The notes below the pieces were generated by a model, which had not been told where the DNA came from, did no database searches, and was given only the letters and a program-made list of their open reading frames with translations. Shown in pieces: positions 17,864 to 26,048 of a stretch of DNA of 64,000 bases (position 1 is the first letter of the stretch; each line of letters opens with the position of its first letter). Made by a program: the position numbers and the translations under genes. This stretch comes from Bacteroidales bacterium UBA4116 (GTDB taxonomy: Bacteria; Bacteroidota; Bacteroidia; Bacteroidales; Tannerellaceae), in assembly GCA_002381645.1 (NCBI GenBank), contig DFXE01000023.1:136466-200465 (forward strand), read 5' to 3'.

Positions 17864-19722
17864 GAAAAAAACTATTCATTCTTTATTTCCTTTCCTCCGC
17901 ATTCATCCTTTTCGGCCAGACGGAGTATGATTTGGTTATAGTGGGCGGAAACCCGGGAGGGATTATGGCGGCCATTTCTGCCGCCCGCCTGGGGAAAACA
18001 TCCGTTATATTGGAACGGACCAACCATATAGGAGGGTTACCGGCTAACGGATTGGGAGCTACCGATATAGCCACCCGGAATGCAACGACCGGATTATTCC
18101 GTGAGTTTGTTAACCGGGTGAAGAAACATTACATGGATACATATGGCGAAAATTCAGAACAGGTAAAAGTCTGCAGTGACGGCTATCATTTCGAACCGTC
18201 TGTCGGAGCAAAAGTATTCGATGATATGCTGGGTGAACATACAACTCATATTACCATATTAAAGATGCGTCAGTTTGATGCGGAAGATGAGCATATCGTC
18301 ATGAAAAATAACCGTATTGAAAAAATTCGTGTACTGAACCGGAGTTCGGGAGAAATGGAAGAATACAAAGGGCATATGTTTCTGGACGCTACTTATGAAG
18401 GCGATTTGGGCGCTACGGCAAAAGTACCGTTCCGTGTAGGGCGCGAAGGAAAAGACGAATTCGGTGAGCCGGGTGCCGGACGCGTTTATAAATACTGGCG
18501 AGGTCCGGAATGTGCAGGCAGCACTTTTCAGGAAGATAATGCGGTGCAATCGTATAATTACAGGCTTTGCCTGACAAATGAGCCGGGGAACCGTGTAGAA
18601 ATTAAAAAACCCGCGAATTACAACCGGGATGAATTTGCATCATTGGTTGAAGATATCTGGACAGGCCGCAATACGAATGTAAAGATGATGGATGTAACTC
18701 CCCGCATGATGGAAGAAAACCGTAAACATATCGAGGCCGGCAATCCCACCCGACTGCCCGGGGATATATGGGGAATTGCTAAAATTACCAATATAGTCCA
18801 TGTCCCGAATAAAAAAACAGATGCCAACAATCAGCATGACGCTTTTATCTCCACAGATTTACCCGAAGAAAACTGGCCCTGGCCAACATCGTCGTGGGAA
18901 TGGAGGGATAAATTCGCAAAGCGGTTGAGGGAATATACCGAAGGATTATTCTGGTTTGCGCAGAATGATCCCGAGCTTCCCCCGCATTACCGTAAAGCGG
19001 CAAAAGAATGGGGATTGGCAAAAGATGAATATACCGACAACGGAAACTTCCCCCGGCAGGTATATGTAAGGGAAGGACGCCGGTTTGAAGGAGCTTACTT
19101 TTTTACGGCAAATGATGCATTACCCATACACATCGGAGGGCGTCCGCCTGTTCATGATAGCAGCATCACGGCCGGTCATTATGCACTGGATTCGCACGCT
19201 GTACGAAAAAGGGAAAAAGGGCGTGTTCATCTGGACGGATTTCTAAGTTACCCATCAGCCGTATATACGGTTCCCTATGGTGTAATAGTAGCCCGAGAAG
19301 TGGATAATTTGTTACTTCCCGTACCGGTTTCCGGATCGCATATCGGATTTTCCACCCTGCGGATGGAGCCATGCTGGATGGCTATCGGACAGGCTGCAGG
19401 TATTGCTTCCGCATTGGCTATAGATGAAAAGGTGAAGGTGATCAATATTCCCGTTTGTAAGTTACAGGACGAATTGGTCAAACAAAAGGCTACGCTGATC
19501 TATTTTAAAGATGTAACAATAGACAACCCACATTTTGCCCTGCTGCAATATATGGGCCTTCGCGGATATTTACCCGGTTGGGAAGCAAAACCGGATGACG
19601 TGATTGAAAAAGAAACGCTCGCCCAATGGCAACAGCTCAGCGGGCACGATCTAAGCTTTGCGGAGTCCGGCAGAACCACCCGTTTAACCGTTTTACAGGA
19701 ATTGTACAAAAAGATAAAATAA
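17860..19722 (+). CDS. Exported FAD-dependent oxidoreductase
   Basis: 620 aa. A Sec signal peptide (1 to about 20, ending FILFGQ) is followed directly by the FAD-binding motif YDLVIVGGNPGGIMAAI (23-39) and GGLPANGLGATD, the PF12831-family second motif. The conserved family block DNGNFPRQVYVREGRRFEGAY aligns with the paralogue at 12842. The C-terminal HIGFSTLRMEPCWMAIGQAAG is the usual FAD-closing segment. It lacks the C-terminal beta-domain of the first paralogue. It overlaps the preceding gene by 4 nt and ends at a strong terminator, so it is the last gene of the ECF-controlled locus. Expected in the periplasm; substrate unknown. Confidence 0.82.
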   Translation: MRKKLFILYFLSSAFILFGQTEYDLVIVGGNPGGIMAAISAARLGKTSVILERTNHIGGLPANGLGATDIATRNATTGLFREFVNRVKKHYMDTYGENSEQVKVCSDGYHFEPSVGAKVFDDMLGEHTTHITILKMRQFDAEDEHIVMKNNRIEKIRVLNRSSGEMEEYKGHMFLDATYEGDLGATAKVPFRVGREGKDEFGEPGAGRVYKYWRGPECAGSTFQEDNAVQSYNYRLCLTNEPGNRVEIKKPANYNRDEFASLVEDIWTGRNTNVKMMDVTPRMMEENRKHIEAGNPTRLPGDIWGIAKITNIVHVPNKKTDANNQHDAFISTDLPEENWPWPTSSWEWRDKFAKRLREYTEGLFWFAQNDPELPPHYRKAAKEWGLAKDEYTDNGNFPRQVYVREGRRFEGAYFFTANDALPIHIGGRPPVHDSSITAGHYALDSHAVRKREKGRVHLDGFLSYPSAVYTVPYGVIVAREVDNLLLPVPVSGSHIGFSTLRMEPCWMAIGQAAGIASALAIDEKVKVINIPVCKLQDELVKQKATLIYFKDVTIDNPHFALLQYMGLRGYLPGWEAKPDDVIEKETLAQWQQLSGHDLSFAESGRTTRLTVLQELYKKIK

Positions 19723-19730
19723 GTCTCTAC

Positions 19731-19760
19731 AAAGCACCGGTAATCACTTACCGGTGCTTT
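19731..19760 (+). terminator. Strong intrinsic terminator closing the FAD operon
   Basis: Perfect 13-bp inverted repeat AAAGCACCGGTAA (19731-19743) / TTACCGGTGCTTT (19748-19760) with a 4-nt TCAC loop. Confidence 0.85.
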
Positions 19761-19823
19761 GCGGTAAGAGATAACTTATACGCCATAAATATTTTGTGTA
19801 ACTTTGTTTGTAATTTCAATGAT

Positions 19824-20951
19824 ATGGCAGGCATTTATATTCATATTCCTTTTTGTTCTACCCGTTGTTTGTATTGTGATTTCTTCTCCAATACCCGGAT
19901 GGAATATAAAGATTCGTTTTTGTCGGCCATAATTAAAGAGATCGAACTCAGGAAAGATTATCTGGACGGAGATAGCATTGATACTATTTACTTTGGAGGA
20001 GGTACACCTTCGCAGTTATCCGCAATTGATTTTCAAAAGATTTTTAATATGGTTTATTCTACTTTTACGATAAAGGACGATGCGGAAATAACCATCGAGG
20101 CAAATCCTGATGATATGACGGATGAATATATTTCTGCCCTTCAATACTTACCTTTTAACCGGATAAGTATGGGTGTCCAGAGTTTCAACGATAAAGACCT
20201 TCGTTTTCTGAACCGGCGGCATGATGTCGCACAGGCTATCCGTGCCGTATGTACCATCCAGGAAAAAGGATACGATAATATAAGCCTTGATTTAATGTAC
20301 GGCTTACCCGGGCAAACCGTTGCGGATTGGGAAAAAAGCATCTCCGAAGCTATTCGTTTGAATATACCGCATATTTCGGCATATCATTTGATATATGAAG
20401 AGGGAACACCTCTTTACAGGCTGAAAGAGGCGGGAAAAGTCAGTCCCGTTGATGAAAACGTAAGCCTTCAATTTTTTAATACACTAATAGACAGGCTAAC
20501 CGAAGCAGGATACATGCATTATGAAATATCCAATTTTGCCAAACCTGGCGCTATTTCCAGGCATAACAGTTCGTACTGGACAGGTAAGAAATATATCGGC
20601 ATCGGGCCTTCCGCCCATTCCTATAATACCGGAAGCAGGCAATGGAATATATCTTCCCTTCCTTTATATATAAAAGGTATCGAAGTAAATGCGCCGGATA
20701 TAGAGGTGGAAATGTTAAATAATAATAACAAGTATAACGATTATATTATTACAGGTCTACGGACGATGTGGGGAATTAATATTTCCTATATTTTGACAAA
20801 TTTTGGCAGAAAGATGCAAGACTATCTGCTTGAGCAAGCTGCCCCCGCTATTGACCGCGGTTTGCTCCGCAGGGAAGGTGACAAACTGTTATTTTCGAGG
20901 GAGGGATTATTCATATCCGACAGTATCATGAGTGACCTTTTATGGGTGTAA
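19824..20951 (+). CDS. hemW: Radical SAM heme chaperone HemW (coproporphyrinogen III oxidase-like)
   Basis: 375 aa starting at ATG 19824. A longer in-frame extension to 19626 would run back through the upstream gene and its terminator, so it is rejected. MAGIYIHIPFCSTRCLYC starts directly with the radical-SAM cluster motif; its spacing is CxxxCxxC (Cys11, Cys15, Cys18). FGGGTPSQL, the Gly-rich SAM site and the LMYGLPGQT and YEISNFAKPG blocks are typical of HemW. HemW binds heme and delivers it to hemoproteins; it lacks the extra N-terminal region of true HemN. It acts in the cytoplasm or at the membrane and appears to be a stand-alone gene. Confidence 0.9.
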   Translation: MAGIYIHIPFCSTRCLYCDFFSNTRMEYKDSFLSAIIKEIELRKDYLDGDSIDTIYFGGGTPSQLSAIDFQKIFNMVYSTFTIKDDAEITIEANPDDMTDEYISALQYLPFNRISMGVQSFNDKDLRFLNRRHDVAQAIRAVCTIQEKGYDNISLDLMYGLPGQTVADWEKSISEAIRLNIPHISAYHLIYEEGTPLYRLKEAGKVSPVDENVSLQFFNTLIDRLTEAGYMHYEISNFAKPGAISRHNSSYWTGKKYIGIGPSAHSYNTGSRQWNISSLPLYIKGIEVNAPDIEVEMLNNNNKYNDYIITGLRTMWGINISYILTNFGRKMQDYLLEQAAPAIDRGLLRREGDKLLFSREGLFISDSIMSDLLWV

Positions 20952-21042
20952 ATCTTTATACAAAACAGGCGTTTTGGATGACGAAATGCCTGAAATTAAG
21001 GATATCTTATATTACATTTAAGATATATTTGAGTAAAAAATC

Positions 21043-21072
21043 TTTGTAATCTAAAACTATTATTTATATTTG
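21043..21072 (+). promoter_or_regulatory. Bacteroidetes promoter for the zeta-like toxin module
   Basis: -33 TTTG (21043-21046), 18 nt, then TATATTTG (21065-21072) fits TTTG-N19-21-TAnnTTTG closely and would start transcription only about 12 nt before the coding sequence. Confidence 0.6.
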
Positions 21073-21090
21073 CGTCGTTAATGTGAGAAG

Positions 21091-21672
21091 GTGCCATATT
21101 TGTATATCATATCAGGTTGCAATGGTGCGGGAAAGACAACAGCGTCCTACACGATATTGCCGGAAATGCTAAAGTGTAAGGAATTTGTCAATTCTGATGA
21201 AATTGCAAAAGGACTTTCGCCCTTTAATTCCGACAGTATAGCTGTCGCAGTGGAAGCAGGCCGGATAATGCATAGACGAATAAAAGAGCTCATCGCCGCA
21301 GGTGAGACTTTTGCTTTGGAAACCACACTCGCCACACGTTCAGTAGTTAAATTGATGCAAAATGCACAAGAGAGAGGTTACTATGTAACATTGCTCTATT
21401 TCTGGTTGAATACACCGGATTTGGCTGTTGAACGGGTAAAAATGAGAGTTGCTGCCGGAGGGCACAACATTGCTGAAAGCACGATCCGCAGGCGTTATGA
21501 TTCAGGGATACGTAACCTGTTTGAACTTTATCTTCCCTCCAGTGATTACTGGATGATAACAGACAACTCCATGTCGCCTATGGAAGTGATAGCAAAAGGA
21601 TTTAAAAATGATAAAAAAGAAATATACAACCTCAGGGTTTTTAATAAACTTGAACAGTATCAGTATGAATGA
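21091..21672 (+). CDS. Zeta-toxin-family P-loop kinase
   Basis: 193 aa from GTG 21091; TTG 21100 is an alternative with better spacing from the GAGAAG purine stretch at 21085-21090. The Walker A is GCNGAGKTT (9-17). Asp in NSDEIAKGL (about 34-42) corresponds to the substrate-activating Asp of zeta toxins and FALETTLATR is the family's second strand. RRRYDSGIRNL fits the Arg-rich lid. Zeta toxins phosphorylate UDP-N-acetylglucosamine in Gram-positives; related proteins here may use another substrate. The 3' end overlaps by 8 nt a 56-codon gene, so the two are translationally coupled. Whether it is a toxin or a housekeeping kinase cannot be decided from sequence. Confidence 0.75.
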   Translation: MPYLYIISGCNGAGKTTASYTILPEMLKCKEFVNSDEIAKGLSPFNSDSIAVAVEAGRIMHRRIKELIAAGETFALETTLATRSVVKLMQNAQERGYYVTLLYFWLNTPDLAVERVKMRVAAGGHNIAESTIRRRYDSGIRNLFELYLPSSDYWMITDNSMSPMEVIAKGFKNDKKEIYNLRVFNKLEQYQYE

Positions 21673-21835
21673 ACAAGAAATTAGAGAATTCGAGGAGAAT
21701 ATAGTTAAAGGAGCTAACATTGCTTTCCAACGACTTGTTTCTGAAAAGAAAAAAGAAAACGGAGAACTGGTTTTCTCCCGTAATGGACATATCTTCCGTG
21801 TAAAAGCGGCTGATTTAGACCGGTACGGAGTATGA
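21665..21835 (+). CDS. Small protein coupled to the zeta-like kinase (candidate antitoxin)
   Basis: 56 aa from ATG 21665 (MNEQEIREFEENIVK); an in-frame upstream ATG at 21608 is inside the kinase gene and less likely. Residues 1-32 are predicted helical and charged. Residues 34-56 (ELVFSRNGHIFRVKAADLDRYGV) suggest a short beta-hairpin. No DNA-binding motif is seen. The 8-nt overlap with the kinase and a shared terminator indicate a two-gene module. In classical epsilon-zeta systems the antitoxin precedes the toxin, so the order here is reversed. The antitoxin role is inferred from context only. Confidence 0.6.
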   Translation: MNEQEIREFEENIVKGANIAFQRLVSEKKKENGELVFSRNGHIFRVKAADLDRYGV

Positions 21836-21859
21836 AGCTATATTACTTCAAATAATAAT

Positions 21860-21905
21860 GGCGTAAATAATATGAACTCAATACATATTATTTACGCCTT
21901 TTTAT
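21860..21905 (+). terminator. Terminator of the zeta-like module
   Basis: Perfect 15-bp stem GGCGTAAATAATATG (21860-21874) / CATATTATTTACGCC (21884-21898), 9-nt loop, then a T tract. Confidence 0.9.
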
Positions 21906-21931
21906 TGTTCAGCTTTAAATCTATGGAAACT

Positions 21932-24109
21932 CTATTCCACTAAATCCATTTCATTGAGCAGATACCCTGCTCCGGCATATTTGTCGATTATGAAAAGTAC
22001 GTAACGGATATCAACGATAATGCTTCGCTGGTAATCCGGAAGATATTGTATATCTCCGCCTACACCTTCCCAGTTACGGTCGAAGTTTATACCTATCAGT
22101 TCGCCGTTGGCGTTCAATACGGGGCTTCCCGAATTGCCTCCCGTACTGTGCGTATTCGCAGCAAAGGCAACCGGCATTTTACCATTCGGCATTTGGTAGC
22201 GGCCGAAATCATTCGCCTGGTATAATTGCTTCAGTTTCTCAGGTACTACAAATTCCCAATTATCAGGATCTTCCTTTTCCATTACGCCGTCTAAAGTAGT
22301 CTGGCATTCATAATAGGTGGCATCCCGGGGCGTATAACCCTTTATCTGTCCGTAGGTAAGCCGTAGGGAAGAATTGGCATCGGGGAAGTTCGCTTTATCA
22401 CCGTACATGGCAAGCAACCCTTTTACATAGTCGCGGTGAGCTAACGCATAATCGGCATCAAACTCCATTAGGGCGAGGGTAAGCGCCTTTTTCTCGTCTT
22501 GTATGGATTTGGCAAAAAGGATCATCGGATCATTTAACAATTTTTTGGGCGAAGGGCGCTTTAAAAAGTTATTGAAATTGGCATCACTACCGAATATGGA
22601 TGTATTGAAAAGGTAATCAACAAACGTGTCGACATTGCCTTTAAACTTTTTATCAATGACGTTGAAATAATCCGGTTGCGATTTAGCAGGAATAAGTCTT
22701 CGATATTCTGTCAGCATGACTTTGGCAATTCTTTTATCTACTTTAACGGAGTAGTTCTTATCCGCAAAACGGCGGTAAGCTAATTCCAGCAGGCGTAATT
22801 GCTGCTGCTGCCTGGCCTTATCCTTTCCGTTCAGCGCATTTATTACCGAATCCATATCCGTTGGAACCCTGGAAAACTCAATCCCGCGTATGAGCGCTTC
22901 ATCAAGCATCCAGTTTCTGAAACGTAGATCTTTCCGGTCGGATACGATCTGTTCGAGCAGCAGTAAGGCCGCAGGATAATCCGGTTCATTGTTTTGCCCG
23001 GACCAGGCTATCAGCTTATTCTGTTCCTCTTTCTTTACCTGTTCAAAATTCCGTTTATCGATAGCCCAATTGGTTCCGATAGCATTTTTATACGCATTGG
23101 TCGAACCGGCGTATTTGCTTGAATACTGTATACGTACGGCAGGATCTTTCAGCATTTCGTCGAGCATGGCTTCCTGCCGGAGGTTACGGATATTGATACG
23201 TACCGCGTTGTCGATATCGCGCCGTTCGGCTACTTCCCATGACGTATAGTATTTATTGGTTCGTCCCGGAAACCCTATCATCATAGCAAAATCATTCTCA
23301 TTTATCCCTTTTAACGAAAGTTTCAGCCACCGTTTAGGACGTAACGGTACGTTCTTTTCCGAATATTCGGCCGGATTACCATTGGCATCAGCATATACCC
23401 GGAAAACAGAAAAATCTCCCGTATGGCGCGGCCACATCCAGTTATCCGTATCGGCTCCGAACTTACCGATAGAAGAGGGGGGAGCCCCTACCAGCCTTAC
23501 GTCCTGATAAATCTTTTTGGTAAACATATAATACTGGTTGCCTCCGTAAAACGCCTTGATCTCTACATCCGTACCCGGATTGGCAGAAAGGTATTGCTCT
23601 CCCGCCTTCTGACGGGCTAAAGCATTAAGGAATCTGGGAGAAAGGAAATTCATGCTGTTGGGATCATTCTCTTTGGCAAGTTCTGCCTTAACATAACCGG
23701 TCACATCTTCTATTTTTTCGATAAAAGTGACCTTCAAACCTGGATTAGGCAGTTCCTGTTCACGTGTTAACGCCCAGAACCCGTCTGTAAGGAAATCGTG
23801 CTCCAGTGAGCTGTGTTGCTGGATCTGGCTGTACCCGCAGTGGTGGTTGGTTAATAACAGACCGTCGGGCGAGATGACCTCACCGGTACAACCTCCACCG
23901 AAAATGACGACAGCATCCTTTATCGAGGATGAATCCGGACTGTAGATGTCGTAATCCTGTAATTTCAAACCCAGCGCCTGCATATCGGCAAACTTCTGCT
24001 GTTTTAAGAGCGGGAGTATCCACATCCCCTCATCCGCCGCAAGCGGAAGAGAAAGCAGTACGGCAACCACCGTTACGATTAATTTTTTCATTGTGTTTAC
24101 TGTTTGCAT
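21932..24109 (-). CDS. dpp11: S46-family dipeptidyl peptidase, DPP11-type (Asp/Glu P1 preference)
   Basis: 725 aa, periplasmic serine exopeptidase that removes N-terminal dipeptides. Signal peptide from Met1 or, more likely, Met7 (MKKLIVTVVAVLLSLPLAA). Catalytic triad: His90 in TNHHCGY, Asp232 in PRHTGDFSVF, Ser660 in GNSGSP. The residue 18 positions after the Ser, which sets P1 specificity in this family, is Arg678 (FDRNW). Arg here is found in DPP11 (Asp/Glu-specific), whereas DPP7 has Gly. Counting from Met7, the triad numbers differ by only one from Porphyromonas DPP11. It follows cardiolipin synthase by 24 nt on the same strand. Confidence 0.9.
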   Translation of the reverse strand: MQTVNTMKKLIVTVVAVLLSLPLAADEGMWILPLLKQQKFADMQALGLKLQDYDIYSPDSSSIKDAVVIFGGGCTGEVISPDGLLLTNHHCGYSQIQQHSSLEHDFLTDGFWALTREQELPNPGLKVTFIEKIEDVTGYVKAELAKENDPNSMNFLSPRFLNALARQKAGEQYLSANPGTDVEIKAFYGGNQYYMFTKKIYQDVRLVGAPPSSIGKFGADTDNWMWPRHTGDFSVFRVYADANGNPAEYSEKNVPLRPKRWLKLSLKGINENDFAMMIGFPGRTNKYYTSWEVAERRDIDNAVRINIRNLRQEAMLDEMLKDPAVRIQYSSKYAGSTNAYKNAIGTNWAIDKRNFEQVKKEEQNKLIAWSGQNNEPDYPAALLLLEQIVSDRKDLRFRNWMLDEALIRGIEFSRVPTDMDSVINALNGKDKARQQQQLRLLELAYRRFADKNYSVKVDKRIAKVMLTEYRRLIPAKSQPDYFNVIDKKFKGNVDTFVDYLFNTSIFGSDANFNNFLKRPSPKKLLNDPMILFAKSIQDEKKALTLALMEFDADYALAHRDYVKGLLAMYGDKANFPDANSSLRLTYGQIKGYTPRDATYYECQTTLDGVMEKEDPDNWEFVVPEKLKQLYQANDFGRYQMPNGKMPVAFAANTHSTGGNSGSPVLNANGELIGINFDRNWEGVGGDIQYLPDYQRSIIVDIRYVLFIIDKYAGAGYLLNEMDLVE

Positions 24110-24133
24110 TTGATTTATTTTAAAATTTATATG

Positions 24134-25561
24134 TCAGAATAAAGGGGTTAGCAACCGCATCAGCGATTCGAAATACCGTCGCAGAGGAGAACGTTTTTCC
24201 CAATCTTCCAGGGTGATCTCCCTGCAATCTTCCAGGTCATGCAGATAGATACTTTTACCTTTCGTTGCCGTATCCCGGTCGTAAATAAAAGCGCTCGTTT
24301 CAAAATTGAGTTCAAAGCTGCGTATATCCATATTGGCAGAACCGATGATCAGTAAAGAATCGTCGGCCACAACCATTTTCGAATGAAGGAATCCGGCGGT
24401 ATATAAAAATACTTTGACCTGGTGTCTTAATAAAACTTTCACAAAAGAAAAAGTCGCGGCATTCACAAAAAAATTATCCGACCGTTCAGGTATCGTAAGA
24501 TAAACCTCTACTCCGCTCATCGCAGCCGTTTGCATGGCTTTAATGATACTATCGGACGGAATAAAATAAGGCGTTTGTATATATACATATTCCGTGGCCG
24601 TATTGATAGCCTGGAAAAAACCATCCGTCAGGTTTTCATACTCCTCCAGCGGACTGCTCGATACGATTTGTAAGGAATTATTACCTAAAGAAACCGATGA
24701 AGGAAAATAAGGAGTCGCATTCAATCCCTCTTTGTGCGAATAATACCAGTCCAGAAGGAAAACCACCTGTAAACCCTGCACCCCTTTCCCTTCCAAACGG
24801 ATGCATGTATCCCTCCATACACCCCATTCAACTCCTTCGATATAGCTATCCGCAATATTTATTCCGCCTATATAACCGACCCTTCCGTCGATAACGGCTA
24901 TCTTCCGGTGGTTACGGTAATTAACCCTTCTGGCGAGGTAAGGAAAACTTATGGGAAGAAAACACTCCGTCTGGATACCTGCTTCCTGCATTTCCTTAAA
25001 AAAACGGGGATTTGTTTTAAGGCTGCCCACATCATCATATATCACCCTTACCTCGACACCGTCCATTGCTTTTCTGACCAACAGGTCTTTCAGGCGGTTT
25101 CCGATCTTGTCGTCCGCGATTTTGTAATACAGGAGGTGGATATGATGAGTAGCATTATCTATATCCATAAATAACCGGTCAAATTTATCTTTACCGGTTG
25201 TCGAAATATCTACTTTACTATTAGCCAGTACGGGAGCATAACCTACGGTTTTTAATAAACGCTTTAGCTTTTTATACCGGTCTTCCGGTGCTTCCTGCTC
25301 GTACAACAGGCCGAAATAAGGTATATCCTTTCCCTCCAGCCCTTTGTTGATTAATTTACTAATGCGGCGTACTTTCCTGTGGTTTTCCCCGAAAAAGAGA
25401 TAGAGGATAAGTCCCACAACCGGTAGGAAGGTTAGTACCAATACCCACGATATGGTCTTCTGGGGATTTCTGTTTTCGGAAATGATAACGGTTATCAGCC
25501 CGATAATAGTGCCGATATATAATATCTGGAATACTAAAAGGATGATCGTTCCGAAACTCAT
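24134..25561 (-). CDS. cls: Cardiolipin synthase (two-HKD phospholipase D family)
   Basis: 475-aa membrane enzyme forming cardiolipin from phosphatidylglycerol. Two N-terminal transmembrane helices (about 4-27 and 36-58, the latter ending FFGENHRK) form the PLDc_N region. Two HKD active sites follow: HRKIAVID (in YRNHRKIAVIDGRVGYIGG) and HSKMVVAD (in GFLHSKMVVADDSLLIIGSAN). Length matches ClsA-type enzymes. Separated from the CYTH gene by 3 nt, so it is part of an Smr-CYTH-cls-dpp11 minus-strand operon. Confidence 0.93.
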   Translation of the reverse strand: MSFGTIILLVFQILYIGTIIGLITVIISENRNPQKTISWVLVLTFLPVVGLILYLFFGENHRKVRRISKLINKGLEGKDIPYFGLLYEQEAPEDRYKKLKRLLKTVGYAPVLANSKVDISTTGKDKFDRLFMDIDNATHHIHLLYYKIADDKIGNRLKDLLVRKAMDGVEVRVIYDDVGSLKTNPRFFKEMQEAGIQTECFLPISFPYLARRVNYRNHRKIAVIDGRVGYIGGINIADSYIEGVEWGVWRDTCIRLEGKGVQGLQVVFLLDWYYSHKEGLNATPYFPSSVSLGNNSLQIVSSSPLEEYENLTDGFFQAINTATEYVYIQTPYFIPSDSIIKAMQTAAMSGVEVYLTIPERSDNFFVNAATFSFVKVLLRHQVKVFLYTAGFLHSKMVVADDSLLIIGSANMDIRSFELNFETSAFIYDRDTATKGKSIYLHDLEDCREITLEDWEKRSPLRRYFESLMRLLTPLF

Positions 25562-25564
25562 GGG

Positions 25565-26041
25565 CTACTTATCTTTCCATTTACAATAGGGTGTTTTAGA
25601 CAGCATAGAGTTATAATACCTCCTGTCGGAGGTTACTTCTTCGCCCACCCATGCGGGTATCTCAAATTGTTCATCTTCAGTTTGTAACTCTATCTCCGCA
25701 ATTACTAGCCCTTCGTTATCGCCATGAAAAACATCTACTTCCCACATATGTTCACCAGCCGGGATATAATGCCGCTCTTTATGGATAATACCCGAAACAC
25801 ACAGTTTCATGAGTTCCTGCGCATCGGCTAAGGCTATCTTTTGTTCGAACTCATACCGGCTCCAGAACTTTTCATCCGAGGGACCTTTTATGGTGAGGTA
25901 ACCGTCTTCACCGGCAATTCTCACCCTGACAGTCCTTCCCTGGTCGGCACAGATATATCCCTGTATGATCCGTTTAATGCTTTGTACCTCTTTTCTGAAA
26001 TCACCCGTTACAGTAAATTTACGTTCCGTTTCAATGGCCAT
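25565..26041 (-). CDS. CYTH-domain triphosphate tunnel metalloenzyme
   Basis: 158-aa cytoplasmic protein starting with ETERKF, the ExExK signature (Glu4, Glu6, Lys8) of CYTH enzymes. Further tunnel residues: RVRIAG, YLTIKG, EFEQKI and EVDVF. Short, single-domain CYTH proteins of this length usually hydrolyse inorganic triphosphate or thiamine triphosphate; the substrate here is not determined. The gene lies 7 nt after the Smr gene and 3 nt before cls. Confidence 0.85.
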   Translation of the reverse strand: MAIETERKFTVTGDFRKEVQSIKRIIQGYICADQGRTVRVRIAGEDGYLTIKGPSDEKFWSRYEFEQKIALADAQELMKLCVSGIIHKERHYIPAGEHMWEVDVFHGDNEGLVIAEIELQTEDEQFEIPAWVGEEVTSDRRYYNSMLSKTPYCKWKDK

Positions 26042-26048
26042 ACCACCG

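Noticed and set aside
19626..19823. N-terminal extension of HemW
   Set aside because: It reads back through the preceding gene and its terminator; the radical SAM protein starts at ATG 19824.
20966..20992. Terminator after hemW
   Set aside because: The 9-bp imperfect stem is not followed by a T tract.
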